64,000 bases of DNA from CAMYLY01 sp036397755 (GTDB lineage: Bacteria > Gemmatimonadota > Gemmatimonadetes > Gemmatimonadales > GWC2-71-9). The stretch covers positions 1 through 64,000 of the forward strand of contig DASWII010000012.1 of assembly GCA_036397755.1 (NCBI GenBank), read 5' to 3'. The notes beneath the pieces were generated by a model that made no database searches, was not told the DNA's origin, and was given only the letters and a program-made list of their open reading frames with translations. Positions 1-12,200 of this stretch are shown piece after piece. Position 1 is the stretch's first letter; every line of letters starts with the position of its first letter. Made by a program: the position numbers and the translations under genes.

Positions 1-1610
1 GGATGCTCGATCCGCAGCCCCACACCGCCATAGCCCTCGGCCACGCGTTCGTAATCGGTACGCCGCAGCTCGGTGCCCACCGCGTCGCCCAGCATGTCAC
101 GCTGCCCGCGCGCGATCTGCGTCCATGCGCCGTCATTGCCGACCACCGCGATCACCGGAATCCGGTGCCGCACCATCGTGTCGAACTCGGCGATGCTGAA
201 CGCGGCGGACCCGTCGCCATAGAGCAGCCACACCAACCCGTCGGGCCGGGCGGCCGCGGCACCCAACGCGAATCCTCCTCCCACCCCCAGCGTGCCGAAC
301 ACGCCGGGGTCGAGAAAACTCAACGGCCGGCGCGGCGCGACAACGTAGGACGCCGTGGCGACGAAGTCGCCGCCGTCCAGCACGAGGATGCTCCGGTCGT
401 CGAGCGCGCGATCGATACCCGCGCACAGCGCGATGGGGTTCACGAAATCCGTGCGCTCGCTCGCCAGCCGGGTGATCTCCTCATCCCGCGCGCGGTCGCG
501 CTCGAGCAGCCGGTCGCGCCAGTCGAGCCACCGCGGCATCCCGTCGGTGCGCTCGCCCAGCCGCTCGAGAAAGAGCGACGGATCGCCCAACACCGCGACG
601 TCCGGCGCGCGGTTGAGTTGCAGGTCCCGCCCGTCGCGGTTGACCGCGATGACGGTGGCCTTGCGATTCACCGCGCCACCGTATTGCAACCGGAAATCGA
701 GCGGCACGCCGGCCAGCAGCACCACGTCCGCCTCGCGGAGCGCCGTGCCCCGCGCATGGCGTCGCAACAACTCGTGGCCCCGCGGGAACACGCCGCGCGC
801 CATCCCGGAGCAGTAGGTCGGGATGCCCAACCGCTCCAGCGCCGCCCGCACGGCGGACACGGCCTCCACGCGCAGCATCGCCTGGCTGCCCAGCACGGCA
901 ACCGGACGCTCGGCCCGCGCGATCACTCCCGCCGCCTCACCCACCATGCCCGCGTCGGGCGGCATCACGAAATACGGTTCGGCGTCCGTCGACTCGTTGT
1001 CGCGGGCGGCAAACAACCGTTTCAGGTGCCAGGCGACGTACCGGGCGCGCACGCGCGCGGCCAGGCCGCGTTCTCCGGAGCCCATTCCTTCCTCGTAAAA
1101 CGCGCGCACCGCAGCCTCGCCGTACAGCACGTCCACCGGACACTCCACGAACACCGGACCGGGCACGCCGTCGCGCGCCGCGGCAAACGCACGCTCGAGC
1201 GTGGGCTCCAGATCGCGGAGCCGCTTCACCGCCCGCGCCCACTTCACGTGCGGCCGCACCGCCGCGAGCTGGTCGATGTCCTGGAGCGCTCCCCTGCCCT
1301 TGAGGATGGTGGCCGCCGCACCGCCCAGCAGCACCATCGGTGACTGGGCGAGCCGCGCGTTCATCACCGCGGTCAACGCGTTGGTGACTCCCGGCCCCGC
1401 CGTCACCGCCGCCACGCCCGGGATACCGGTGAGTCGCGCGTAGGCGTCGGCGGCGAACGCGGCGGACGCCTCGTCGCGCACGTCGATGACGCGGATGCCG
1501 CGCCGCTTGGCCTCGACCAGGATCGGCGAGATGTGGCCGCCGCACAGCGTGAACAGCGCTCCCACCCGGTGCCGCTCGAGCACCCGCGCCACCACCGCTC
1601 CACCGTTCAT
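1..1610 (-). CDS. ILVBL/HACL2-like thiamine-pyrophosphate enzyme (C-terminus cut by window edge)
   Basis: Thiamine-diphosphate lyase of the acetolactate synthase superfamily. The frame is open from an ATG at 1610 to the left edge, giving about 536 residues. Visible features are a TPP-activating Glu near residue 47 (motif VRDEASAAFAADAYARL), an N-terminal block TLCGGHISPILVEAK, and the cofactor motif GDG at about 465-467 ending in GND near 491-493. The N-terminal block and the GAAATILKGRGALQ segment resemble ILVBL (2-hydroxyacyl-CoA lyase 2) more than anabolic AHAS. A member of that family would split 2-hydroxyacyl-CoA into a fatty aldehyde and formyl-CoA; this is family inference. The start has GGAGG four bases upstream and overlaps the stop of the GMC gene by four bases (ATGA), so the two are translationally coupled. 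The last residues lie outside the window. Other possibility: a generic acetolactate-synthase-like protein. Confidence 0.85.
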   Translation of the reverse strand, partial: MNGGAVVARVLERHRVGALFTLCGGHISPILVEAKRRGIRVIDVRDEASAAFAADAYARLTGIPGVAAVTAGPGVTNALTAVMNARLAQSPMVLLGGAAATILKGRGALQDIDQLAAVRPHVKWARAVKRLRDLEPTLERAFAAARDGVPGPVFVECPVDVLYGEAAVRAFYEEGMGSGERGLAARVRARYVAWHLKRLFAARDNESTDAEPYFVMPPDAGMVGEAAGVIARAERPVAVLGSQAMLRVEAVSAVRAALERLGIPTYCSGMARGVFPRGHELLRRHARGTALREADVVLLAGVPLDFRLQYGGAVNRKATVIAVNRDGRDLQLNRAPDVAVLGDPSLFLERLGERTDGMPRWLDWRDRLLERDRARDEEITRLASERTDFVNPIALCAGIDRALDDRSILVLDGGDFVATASYVVAPRRPLSFLDPGVFGTLGVGGGFALGAAAARPDGLVWLLYGDGSAAFSIAEFDTMVRHRIPVIAVVGNDGAWTQIARGQRDMLGDAVGTELRRTDYERVAEGYGGVGLRIEH

Positions 1611-3601
1611 CGTGCCTCCGCGATCCCGCGCGCCACGTGGTCCGCCACCGCCATGATCGTGAGCATCGGGTTCACGCCGCTCGACGTCGGGAACGCCGAG
1701 CCGTCCGCGACATAGAGCCCCTCGATCTCATGGGTTTGGCCGCGACCGTCCACGACACTGGTCGCCGGATCCCGGCCAATGCGCGCCGAGCCCATCTGAT
1801 GGAAGCTGATGTATGTCATGCGTGCATGGCGATACCCGCTCCGGTCCATGCCGCTGCGCAGCTCGTCGCGCCACCCGCCACGCGACGGTGCCACGCGCAC
1901 GGGCGGCGTGTGCAGCGAGAAGATCTCCTCGGCCCCCGCGGCCGCGAGGATCTCGGCGACCGCCAACAACCCGCGTCGCATGCGACGCGTGTCACCCCGC
2001 GAGATTTCGTAGTGGGCACGCGGCCGTCCGTCCGACCCCACCACCACGCGGCCCGCGTCGCGGTCCCGCAGGAGCACACCACCCACCATGGTGTGCGCGA
2101 GCCGGGCCACGTCGGCGCGATGGCGCAGCGCGCTTTCCCAGCCGAAGCCGCTCGCCGCCAGCGCGAAGTGCACCGGTCCCGTCTCGAACCGGCAGCCATA
2201 GCCATCGCCGTCCATGTTGGCGAATTCGTCCGAGTAACGCGCCTGCAACGCGCCGGCCCACGGATCCACGCGCTCGGGGAACACGGCACCCAGCGCCGTG
2301 ACCGGATGCAGGTGCAGCCCGCGACCGATGGAGACGTTGACCAATCCCGAGCGGCGGAGCACGCCCGGCGTGTTGATCGCCCCCGCGGCGACCACCACCA
2401 CCTTGGCGCGGACGGTGAGCGCCACCGCCTTCCCGTCGGGGCTGCGCGTCACGGCCTCCACCCCGGTCGCGTGCCCGCGTTCGATCAGGACGCGTTGCAC
2501 CACGCAGTGCGCGACGATCCGCGAGCCCCGTTGCACGGCGTCGGCGAGATACGTCGTCGCCGTCGAGTTCTTGGCGCCGCGCCGGCACCCGTAGCCGCAG
2601 AAGCCGCACTCCTCGCCGCCCGGGCAGTCGGTCACGTTGCGGGGCTGAGCCGCGACTCGCCAACCCAGCACGCGACATCCACGCTCGAGGATCTCGTCCC
2701 GCCGGCTGGGTTCGGTGGGCGCCGTCGAGACGCGCGCTCCCGCGGTCACACGCGCGAACGAATCGGCGAACCGGCGGGACGAGAATAGATCCAGGCCGGA
2801 CACCTCGTCCCACTCCGCTCGCGTGTCGTCGGGCAGCTCGAGGCTGGTCGTCCAGTTGATGGTGGTGCCGCCTCCCACGCAGGACCCGGCCAGAATGGGC
2901 ATGGAACCGTTCTGGGTCATGAGGAGCCCGCCGTCGAGATAGAGCGACGACAGCATGTCACCCTCGATCTGCGTCATGTCTCTCGCGCCGACGCTCGGTC
3001 CCTTCTCCAGCACGACCACGTCGAGACCGTGCGCAGCCAGCACGCCCGCCACCACGCCGCCGCCCGCCCCGGAACCCACCACCACCACGTCGCACTCGAA
3101 GGTCGTGTCGCCCTCCACGGAAACCGTCGGCAGCGCTTCGACCGTTGTCGGGGGAGGTGCGAGCGGCCCGGGATATCCCACGGCGTCCCACGCGGGATGC
3201 CCACCGCCGGGCACGGGCCAGCAGTAGTAGGCAACGTGCGCCAGGCGCTTGAGCGCCTGGAACGCGGCCCGCTTCGCCGGGATCCACGATGTCGCCCACG
3301 CGCGGAGCACCTGCTCCCGCTCGGCGATCGGCAAGGCGGTCAGCGACGCAAAGCAGCGGCTCAGCATGAAGTTCAGCACGGGTGTGTCCAGGGCGCGCAG
3401 CACGAGGCGCAACCGCGCGCGATCGCGGGCATCCGGCAGTTGCTGCGCGAGGGCCACGGCCCGAGCCGGCGTCCCCGCCCCGTCCGCGCCGCAGGCAAAG
3501 AGCCCGCCGGGGTCGTTCACACGGTACAACTCGGGGAGCAACGCGTCGCAGATGGCGGTGAGCGTGGAGCGCTCTCGGGTGGTCAGGCGGTCCGAGGTCA
3601 T
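1607..3601 (-). CDS. GMC oxidoreductase, long-chain fatty-alcohol-oxidase type
   Basis: FAD-dependent GMC-family oxidoreductase of about 664 residues. A helical N-terminal region (about 1-145) ends in HPAWDAVGYPGP, as in plant and yeast long-chain alcohol oxidases. The FAD Rossmann motif VVVVGSGAGGGVVAGVLAA is at about 172-190. A Cys-rich strip ECGFCGYGCRRGAKNSTATT follows in the middle. The C-terminal block contains FHQMGSARIG and SGVNPMLTIMAVADHVA, the usual GMC active-site His/Asn region. Expected reaction: oxidation of a long-chain alcohol to the aldehyde. ATG 3601 was chosen because GGGGG lies eight bases upstream; a TTG five codons earlier is possible. There is no export signal. It is coupled to the TPP lyase downstream, and both products would be long-chain aldehydes. 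It diverges from the kinase array across a 110-bp gap. Confidence 0.88.
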   Translation of the reverse strand: MTSDRLTTRERSTLTAICDALLPELYRVNDPGGLFACGADGAGTPARAVALAQQLPDARDRARLRLVLRALDTPVLNFMLSRCFASLTALPIAEREQVLRAWATSWIPAKRAAFQALKRLAHVAYYCWPVPGGGHPAWDAVGYPGPLAPPPTTVEALPTVSVEGDTTFECDVVVVGSGAGGGVVAGVLAAHGLDVVVLEKGPSVGARDMTQIEGDMLSSLYLDGGLLMTQNGSMPILAGSCVGGGTTINWTTSLELPDDTRAEWDEVSGLDLFSSRRFADSFARVTAGARVSTAPTEPSRRDEILERGCRVLGWRVAAQPRNVTDCPGGEECGFCGYGCRRGAKNSTATTYLADAVQRGSRIVAHCVVQRVLIERGHATGVEAVTRSPDGKAVALTVRAKVVVVAAGAINTPGVLRRSGLVNVSIGRGLHLHPVTALGAVFPERVDPWAGALQARYSDEFANMDGDGYGCRFETGPVHFALAASGFGWESALRHRADVARLAHTMVGGVLLRDRDAGRVVVGSDGRPRAHYEISRGDTRRMRRGLLAVAEILAAAGAEEIFSLHTPPVRVAPSRGGWRDELRSGMDRSGYRHARMTYISFHQMGSARIGRDPATSVVDGRGQTHEIEGLYVADGSAFPTSSGVNPMLTIMAVADHVARGIAEAR

Positions 3602-3700
3602 TGCGTGTGCCCCCAACTTATGAGAGGTTCCGGCGGCCGCCAGCGCCGCGCAACCTGGCCCATGTGACCGGCTCGTCGTAGCTTAGCGTCCCCACCTCCC

Positions 3701-3706
3701 AAGGAG
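3701..3706 (+). promoter_or_regulatory. Ribosome-binding site that sets a TTG start
   Basis: AAGGAG lies five bases before TTG 3712, the only sensible start for the first kinase of the array. No ATG or GTG in this frame lies nearby before the first GAF domain. A TAGCTT hexamer at 3679-3684 could be a -10 element, but no clear -35 is visible. Confidence 0.7.
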
Positions 3707-3711
3707 ATCCG

Positions 3712-6648
<2,937 letters not shown>

Positions 6649-6652
6649 CGCG

Positions 6653-9274
6653 GTGAGCAGCAAGCGTCGAGCGCCACGCACCACGGACCGCGCGGATGGG
6701 TCGGCCCGTCGGGAGGCGGCGCTGCTGCGTCTCGCGACGACGATCGCGGCCGCCGATACCGAGCGGGACATCTGCGACGCCGTGGTTCGCGGGCTGTACG
6801 ACGAGGCGCTGGGCTACGATTTCGTGGCGCTTCTCCTGGTGGACGAGGACACGGGCGAGCGTGTCCTCACGGCGAGTGCCGGCTGGAAGGACGCCCCGAA
6901 GCACCTTCGCATCGAGCCCGGAACCGGGCTGAGCGAGCGACCGCTGCTCGACGGCCGGATGCACTACACCGCGCGGGTCACGCGCGACACGCGCTACCTG
7001 CCGACGCGAAACGAAGGGTCGGAGGTGGACGTCCCACTCCTGGTGAACCGCGAGTTGGTCGGGGTGCTGGTCGTCGAGAGCAGTCGGCCCGACGCGTTCG
7101 GGGAAGCCGACTTCGAGATCCTCACGGCGGCCGCCCATCAAGCGGGCACCGCCATCGGACGCACGCGGGCGCTGGCGGCCGAACGCCGGCGCGCGGACGA
7201 GCAGGAAGCGCTGCGGGCCACCATGGCCGACCTGGCGGCGGCCATCGAGTTGTCCGAGGTGCTGCAGGCCGTGCTCGATCGCGCGGTGGCACTGCTCGGC
7301 GTGAGCCACGGTGAGCTCGCCATCTACGATCAGGTTGCCCAGGAGTTGGAGATCGTCGCGAGTCACAACGTCGGACGACGGGACACCACCGGCATCAGGA
7401 TGAAGGTGGGCGAAGGCGCCATGGGGCAAGCGGCGGAGACGAGAAGGCCGCTCATCATCCCCGACTATCGGGCGTGGTCCGGCCAGTCCGGCCAGTACGC
7501 CGACGTGGAGTTCTACGGGGTGATGGTCGCTCCACTGCTGATCGGACGGCAACTGGTCGGCGCGATCGCGTTCATGGACAAGGATCCCAAGCGGCGGTTC
7601 GGCGACAGCGACCAGCGTCTCCTCAACTTCTTCGCGCCGCAGGCGGCGATCGCGATCGAAAACGCGCGGTTGTTCGCGACCGAGCGCCAACGGGCGGAGG
7701 AACAGAAGGCGCTCCTCGACACGATGAAGGACTTGTCGAGCGAACTCGAGCTCGGGAAAGTCCTGCACGGCGTGCTGGCGCGGGCGGCGGCGCTGCTCAA
7801 CGTCACCGGCGGCGAGTTGGCCACGTACGACGAGGCGCGGGGCGACCTCGAGATCGTGGCAAGCTACAACATGGGAACCGACGCGGTCGGGTCGCGGATG
7901 CGTTTGGGCGAGGGCGCCATGGGTCGGGTGGCCCAGACCCACGAGTCGCTGATCATTCCACGCTATCAGGAGTGGGCCAGCCGATCCGCCAGCTACACGC
8001 AATCAACCGTGCAGTCGGTGATCGCCGCGCCGCTGATGATTGGCAAGCGCCTGGTCGGTGTCATTGCCTCCGTGCATTCCGATCCCCAGCGCGAGTTCGG
8101 CAAGGAGGACTTGCGCCTGCTCGAGCTGTTCGCGCCGCAGGCGGCGATCGCCATCCAGAACGCGCGGTTCTTCGCCGAGGCGCAACAACAGCGCAAGTAC
8201 TTCGAGGAGCTGGTGCAGAACAACCCCGTAGCCATCCTGACGGTGGACGTCGACCGGCGGGTGACGTCCTGCAACCCGGCGTTTGAGCAGTTGTTCGGCT
8301 TCACGGCCGCCGAGGTGATCGGACACGACATCGACCCGCTCATCACGACGGAGGCCACCCGTTCGCAGGCCGAGGCGTACACGCACGAGGCGTACGACCG
8401 GCCGGTGCACGGCATCGGGCAGCGCCGGCGCAAGGACGGGACGATCGTGGACGTTGAGGTGCTCGCCGTCCCCGTTGTCATCGACGGACGGCTCCTCGGC
8501 CTGATGGCGCTGTACCACGACATCTCGGAGCTGCTCGCCGCGCGCCACGAGGCCGAAACGGCCAACAGCGCCAAGAGTCAGTTCCTCGCCAACATGAGCC
8601 ACGAGCTGCGCACGCCCCTCAACGCGATCATCGGCTACGCCGAGATGCTGCACGAGGACGTCGCGGAGTCCGGCGAGCCCGAACTCGTCGCCGATCTCGA
8701 GAAGATCCACCGCGCCGGGCGCCATTTGCTCTCGCTCATCAACGATGTCCTCGACCTCTCAAAGATCGAGGCGGGGAAGATGGAGCTGAGTGTGGAGACG
8801 TTCGACGTGCAGGCGGCGATCGAGGATGTGGCGGCGACTGCGCGCGCCCTGGTGGAGCGCAACGGCAACACCTTCGTCGTGAACGCGTCACCGGATCTCG
8901 GGGCGATGACGTCGGACCGGACTCGCACCAAGCAGATCGTGCTCAACCTGCTCTCCAACGCGGCGAAATTCACCGAGCACGGAACCATCGCGTTGGACGT
9001 GCGCCGCGCGAACAACTCCCGCCGCGCCGACGAGCTGGTACTGTCCGTTCGCGACACCGGCATCGGTATGACGCCCGAGCAGCTCGACCGCGTATTCGAG
9101 GCGTTCGCCCAGGCCGAGTCGGCTACGTCCGGAAAGTACGGCGGCACCGGCCTGGGCCTCGCCATCAGCCGGAAGTTCTGCCAGATGTTGGGCGGCGACA
9201 TCTCGGTGACCAGCGAGGTCGGATCGGGGTCCACGTTCACCGTCCGGCTGCCCGCGGAGGCCCCCGCCGCATGA
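6653..9274 (+). CDS. Soluble histidine kinase: GAF-GAF-GAF-PAS-HisKA-HATPase
   Basis: Sensor histidine kinase of 873 residues with no receiver domain. Three GAF modules lie at about 20-175, 183-345 and 350-510, then PAS at about 512-630, HisKA with His650 (NMSHELRTPLNAII), and HATPase with VRDTGIGMT and YGGTGLGLAI near 829-838. GTG 6653 was chosen because it starts just after the previous stop and gives an N-terminus like its paralogues; longer in-frame extensions would run back into the upstream receiver domain. No membrane segment is present. Its own phosphoryl acceptor is not in the protein, so it probably signals to a separate receiver, for instance the free one at 15164-15556 (inference). 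It ends ATGA-overlapped with the next kinase. Confidence 0.92.
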   Translation: MSSKRRAPRTTDRADGSARREAALLRLATTIAAADTERDICDAVVRGLYDEALGYDFVALLLVDEDTGERVLTASAGWKDAPKHLRIEPGTGLSERPLLDGRMHYTARVTRDTRYLPTRNEGSEVDVPLLVNRELVGVLVVESSRPDAFGEADFEILTAAAHQAGTAIGRTRALAAERRRADEQEALRATMADLAAAIELSEVLQAVLDRAVALLGVSHGELAIYDQVAQELEIVASHNVGRRDTTGIRMKVGEGAMGQAAETRRPLIIPDYRAWSGQSGQYADVEFYGVMVAPLLIGRQLVGAIAFMDKDPKRRFGDSDQRLLNFFAPQAAIAIENARLFATERQRAEEQKALLDTMKDLSSELELGKVLHGVLARAAALLNVTGGELATYDEARGDLEIVASYNMGTDAVGSRMRLGEGAMGRVAQTHESLIIPRYQEWASRSASYTQSTVQSVIAAPLMIGKRLVGVIASVHSDPQREFGKEDLRLLELFAPQAAIAIQNARFFAEAQQQRKYFEELVQNNPVAILTVDVDRRVTSCNPAFEQLFGFTAAEVIGHDIDPLITTEATRSQAEAYTHEAYDRPVHGIGQRRRKDGTIVDVEVLAVPVVIDGRLLGLMALYHDISELLAARHEAETANSAKSQFLANMSHELRTPLNAIIGYAEMLHEDVAESGEPELVADLEKIHRAGRHLLSLINDVLDLSKIEAGKMELSVETFDVQAAIEDVAATARALVERNGNTFVVNASPDLGAMTSDRTRTKQIVLNLLSNAAKFTEHGTIALDVRRANNSRRADELVLSVRDTGIGMTPEQLDRVFEAFAQAESATSGKYGGTGLGLAISRKFCQMLGGDISVTSEVGSGSTFTVRLPAEAPAA

Positions 9275-12200
9275 TTCGCGACGCGTCCCCCACGCTGGCC
9301 GCCGCCCAGATGCGCTCCGCGTTGTTGCGCCTCAGCACGCGCATCGCCGAATCGAGCGACGAAGGCGACGTCTGCACCGGCGTCGTCGAAGCGCTCGGCG
9401 ACAGCGCGTTCGGCTTCAAGGGCGTGGCCCTCTATGTGGCCGGCAGCGACGCCTTCGAACCCGCGCTCGCCGCGAGCGCCGGGGAGTTCGTGCCGCGCGG
9501 TGACGTCGCGGAACTCAAGCGGCCGCTCCGCGTGGGGCAAAGCGCAATCGGCGAGTTGGTCGTGCAGCGGGAGGGTGGCCGCGCGTTCGACAAGGGTGAC
9601 GTCGAGATACTCTCCGCCGCGGCCAACCAGGCGAGTATCGCGCTCGGCCGCGTCCGCCTGCTCGCCGCCGAACGCACCCGAACCACGGAACAGCGCGCCC
9701 TGCTCGACACGCTCACGGACCTCTCGAGCGAGCTGCAGCTCGACCGGCTTCTGCAAGCCGTGCTGGAACGCGCCGTCGGGCTCCTGGGTGTCACGGGCGG
9801 CGAGCTGGCGATTTACGAGGCGGAATCTGACGCGCTGGTCATCGTCGCGAGCCACAACATGGAGGTGAACGCGGTCGGCACGCGGATGCGGGTCGGCGAG
9901 GGCGCCATGGGATATGTCGCGCGCACGCACGAGCCGCTCATCATCCCGCGGTACCAGGACTGGGAGGGCCGGTCGGATAAGTACACGCAGAGCACCGTGC
10001 AGACGGTGATGGCGACGCCGCTCCTCATCGGCCCGCGGCTGGTGGGGGCCATCGCGAGCATCCACTCCGATCCCGGCCGTCGCTTCGGCGAGTCGGACCT
10101 GCGCCTGCTCAACCTGTTCGCCGCCCAAGCGGCGATCGCAATCGAGAACGCGCGCCTGTTCACGTCGGAAAAGGAGCGCGCCGTGGAGCAGCAGGCGCTG
10201 CTCGACTCCCTCCAAGACCTGTCCGCCGAACTCGAACTGGGCCGGCTGCTGCAGGCGGTGTTGCGACGGGCCGTGGCGCTCCTCGATGTCACGGGCGGCG
10301 AGCTCGCGATTTACGACCAGGAACGGCGGGAACTCGAGATCGTCGCGAGCCACAACATGGAGACCGACGCCGTGGGCATGCGCATGGCCCTCGGCGAGGG
10401 CGCCATGGGAAGTGTCGGACAGACGCTCGAACCGCTCATCATTCCACGCTACCAAGACTGGGCCGGCCGGTCCGACAAGTACATCCAGACCTCGGTGCAG
10501 GCCGTCATGGCGGCCCCGCTCGTCATCGGCAATCGGCTGGTGGGCGCGATCGCGAGCGTGCACTCGAATCCGGATCGGCAGTTCGGCGAGCGTGATCTGC
10601 GCCGGCTCATGATGTTCGCGCCCCAAGCGGCGATCGCCATCGAGAACGCGCGGCTGTTCGCCCGCGAACGGCAGCAGGCCGCCGAACAGGAAGCCCTGCT
10701 CGAGACCCTGCAGGATCTCTCGGGAGCGCTCGAGCTCTCCGGCGTGCTCCACCGCGTGCTGGAACGCGCCGTCACGCTCCTCCAGGTGACCGGCGGCGAG
10801 CTCGCCACCTTCGACGAAGCCCGGAACGAGCTCCTGATCGCCGCGAGCCACAACATGGACACGGATGCGGTGGGCACCCGCATGGCGGTGGGCGAGGGCG
10901 CGATGGGGCAAGTGGCCGAAACGCACGAGCCCCTCATCATTCCCCGCTATCAAGAGTGGATGGGCCGATCGGACAAGTATGCGCTGGCCACCATCCAGTC
11001 GGTGATCGCGGCGCCGCTCCTGATCGGCAAGCGCCTGGTCGGCGTCATCGCCGCCGTGCACAACGACCCCGACCACGCGTTCGGCGACGACGCGCTGCGG
11101 CTGCTGTCCCTGTTCGGACCGCAGGCGGCCATCGCGATCGAGAACGCGCGCCTGTACGCCGAGGCCCAGCGGTACTTCGAGGACCTGGTGCTCAACAACC
11201 CGGTCGCCATCGTCAATCTCGATGCCGACAACAAGATCACCACGTGCAATCCCGCCTTCGAGCGGATGTTCCAGTACGCACGGGAGGAAGTCGTCGGCAC
11301 CAATCTCGACGAGCTGGTGACCACCGAGAATACGCTCGACGATGCCCGGGCGTACACGGAAGCCGCCAATGCCGGACGCACCGCCGCCGGCACCGGTCGC
11401 CGTCGCCGCAAGGACGGCACGCTCATCGACGTCGAGATCTTCTCCATTCCGATCGTCGTCGGCGGGACCCGCGTCGGGATGATCGCGCTGTATCACGACG
11501 TGACCGAACTGCTGGCGGCCCGCCGCACGGCCGAGAGCGCGAACGAGTCCAAGAGTCAGTTCCTGGCCAACATGAGCCATGAATTGCGCACGCCGCTCAA
11601 CGCCATTATCGGCTACAGCGAGATGCTGCAAGAAGACGCGCAGGAGGCCGGCCTGGAGGATTTCGTAGCGGATCTCGCTAAGATCCAATCGTCCGGCAAG
11701 CATCTGCTCTCGTTGATCAATGACGTCCTCGATCTCTCGAAGATCGAAGCCGGCAAGATGGATCTCGTGGTGGAGCAGTTCGACGTGGCGGCCATGATCG
11801 AGCAAGTCACGACCACGGTGCGTCCAATGGTGGAGAAGAACGGCAACACGCTTCAGGTGCGGATTGGCGAGGGGGTGGACGGGATGTTTGCGGACGCCAC
11901 GCGCCTGCGGCAGGTGCTCCTCAACCTCCTGTCGAACGCTTCGAAGTTCACCCACAACGGCGTGATCCAACTCGCGACCACCCGGCAGGCAGGGCCGGAC
12001 GGCCAGCCGTGGATTCACCTCGCGGTGACCGACTCCGGCATCGGCATGACGCCGGAGCAGGCCGGGCGCGTGTTCGAGGCGTTTGCGCAAGCGGAGGCGT
12101 CCACCGCGAGCAAGTACGGTGGCACCGGGCTGGGTCTGCCCATCAGTCGCAAGTTCTGTCAGATGATGGGCGGCGATATCGACGTGACGAGCGAGGTGGG

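Noticed and set aside
3..1343. 446-codon plus-strand open frame opposite the TPP enzyme
   Set aside because: The minus strand holds a TPP-enzyme sequence with cofactor motifs; the plus translation is His/Arg-rich and unlike any family.
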